A stretch of DNA of 64,000 bases from Oerskovia flava (GTDB lineage: Bacteria; Actinomycetota; Actinomycetes; Actinomycetales; Cellulomonadaceae), in assembly GCF_026163685.1 (NCBI RefSeq), contig NZ_JAOXSR010000001.1, forward strand, positions 434,001 to 498,000, written 5' to 3'. A program made the translations under genes and the position numbers. Below are positions 63,336 to 64,000 of this stretch, piece after piece (position 1 is the first letter of the stretch; the number at the start of each line of letters is the position of its first letter). The notes under the pieces are model-generated. The model had not been told where the DNA came from. It made no database searches and worked only from the letters and a program-made list of their open reading frames with translations.

Positions 63336-64000
63336 ATGTTCAGCACTTTCACGGCGCGCAGGCGTCTGACAGGAGTTCTCGCCGGTGCGGCGATCTTCGC
63401 GCTCGCAGCCTGCGGCGGCGGCGACACCGACGGCGGTGGCGGCGCCGAGGGTGACGGCGACGGCGGCACGAGCGGCGACACGATCGTCGTCGGCTTCTCG
63501 CAGGTCGGCGCCGAGAGCGGCTGGCGCGCGGCGAACACCAAGTCCATCCAGGACACCCTGACCGCCGAGAACGGCTTCGACCTCAAGTTCTCCGACGCGC
63601 AGCAGAAGCAGGAAAACCAGATCCAGGCGATCCGGTCCTACATCGCCCAGGGCGTCGACGTCATCGCCTTCTCGCCTGTCGTGGAGTCCGGCTGGGACTC
63701 GGTGCTCGAGGAGGCTCGCGACGCGGGCATCCCCGTCGTGCTGACGGACCGGGCCGTGGACTCCGAGGACGACACGCTCTACGAGTCCTTCATCGGCTCC
63801 GACTTCGTCCTCGAGGGTGAGATGGCCGGTGAGTGGGTCTCGGAGAACCTCGCGGCCGAGCAGCTCAACGTCGTCGAGCTCCAGGGCACCACCGGCGCCG
63901 CGCCCGCGATCGACCGCAAGACCGGGTTCGAGTCGGCCACGGCCGGCAACCCGAACATCGAGATCATCGCGTCTCAGACCGGCAACTTCACGCGGACCGA
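63336..64000 (+). CDS. ytfQ: ABC sugar-binding lipoprotein, YtfQ-like (partial)
   Basis: The first 221 codons of a periplasmic-binding-protein type 1 protein; the right edge cuts it. The lipobox LAAC (C26) follows a short signal peptide, then a Gly/Asp-rich linker. The mature start VGFSQVGAESGWRAANTKSI is the hallmark of YtfQ, which binds galactofuranose and also arabinose-like furanoses. DVIAFSPVVESGWDSVL and VVLTDRAVD continue the fold. The ATG has AAGGAGG upstream. With araBDA behind it and shared operators, it probably starts an L-arabinose ABC importer whose ATPase and permease genes lie past the window. Confidence 0.9.
   Translation, partial: MFSTFTARRRLTGVLAGAAIFALAACGGGDTDGGGGAEGDGDGGTSGDTIVVGFSQVGAESGWRAANTKSIQDTLTAENGFDLKFSDAQQKQENQIQAIRSYIAQGVDVIAFSPVVESGWDSVLEEARDAGIPVVLTDRAVDSEDDTLYESFIGSDFVLEGEMAGEWVSENLAAEQLNVVELQGTTGAAPAIDRKTGFESATAGNPNIEIIASQTGNFTRT

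Overview
This 64 kb window comes from a high-GC actinobacterium. Gene content suggests Micrococcales, perhaps the Promicromonosporaceae/Cellulomonadaceae group (Cellulosimicrobium-like). The reasons are the strong GC bias at third codon positions, GTG starts and leaderless starts, a GTP-type PEP carboxykinase next to a RamB-type regulator, the DisA/RadA/MutY set, and a dense load of secreted plant-polysaccharide enzymes. The genus is inference. No rRNA, tRNA, CRISPR array, IS element, phage gene or origin was seen.

Layout. 1-3.35 kb: a sugar-oxidation pair (DUF993 protein, Gfo/Idh/MocA oxidoreductase) with a LacI regulator and three matching operators. 3.4-7.5 kb: xylose catabolism (ROK repressor divergent from xylA-xylB). 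7.6-13.3 kb: ThuA-like protein, LacI regulator, intracellular GH51 alpha-L-arabinofuranosidase and an intracellular GH127 beta-L-arabinofuranosidase. 13.3-20.6 kb: mostly housekeeping (trmL, a membrane protein, pckG, ramB-like regulator, HEAT-repeat protein, prolyl-aminopeptidase-like hydrolase), punctuated by two families of palindromic repeats. 20.7-26.2 kb: glycerol catabolism (glpD-glpF-glpK) with a divergent SorC-type regulator. 26.2-26.8 kb: an ArgA-like acetyltransferase. 26.8-33.6 kb: LacI regulator divergent from an ABC sugar importer (binding protein and two permeases, no ATPase) and a second GH127. 33.6-47.5 kb: the DNA-repair genes mutY, disA and radA, all on the minus strand, with about 10 kb holding a hypothetical gene and two very large secreted proteins between mutY and disA. 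47.6-48.1 kb: a K+ channel. 48.4-55.9 kb: an operon of a Tat-exported GH127, a non-catalytic carbohydrate-binding protein and a secreted GH43. 56-57.6 kb: a membrane-anchored protein and proC. 57.6-64 kb: L-arabinose catabolism (LacI/AraR-type regulator, araB, araD, araA) and a YtfQ-like sugar-binding lipoprotein cut by the right edge.

How it fits together. Secreted GH43, GH127 and the large six-hairpin hydrolase would release arabinose-rich fragments. The ABC importers would take them up. Cytosolic GH51 and two GH127 enzymes would finish hydrolysis. AraA/AraB/AraD and XylA/XylB would feed the pentoses into the pentose phosphate pathway. Each module has its own LacI or ROK repressor, and operator-like palindromes can be read in front of the targets.

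The most interesting signals are: a conserved ~90-residue C-terminal domain ending in Cys-Gly shared by all four non-Tat large secreted proteins; a secreted fusion of a PQQ-type sugar dehydrogenase with a xylose-isomerase-like TIM barrel; a shared promoter-proximal motif (GAAAAC-N9-GAGTTTCGG) in front of separated arabinose loci; two 64-bp near-perfect palindromes flanking a HEAT-repeat gene; GAGGTAGAAC repeat arrays that supply the pckG stop codon; and a set of leaderless genes.
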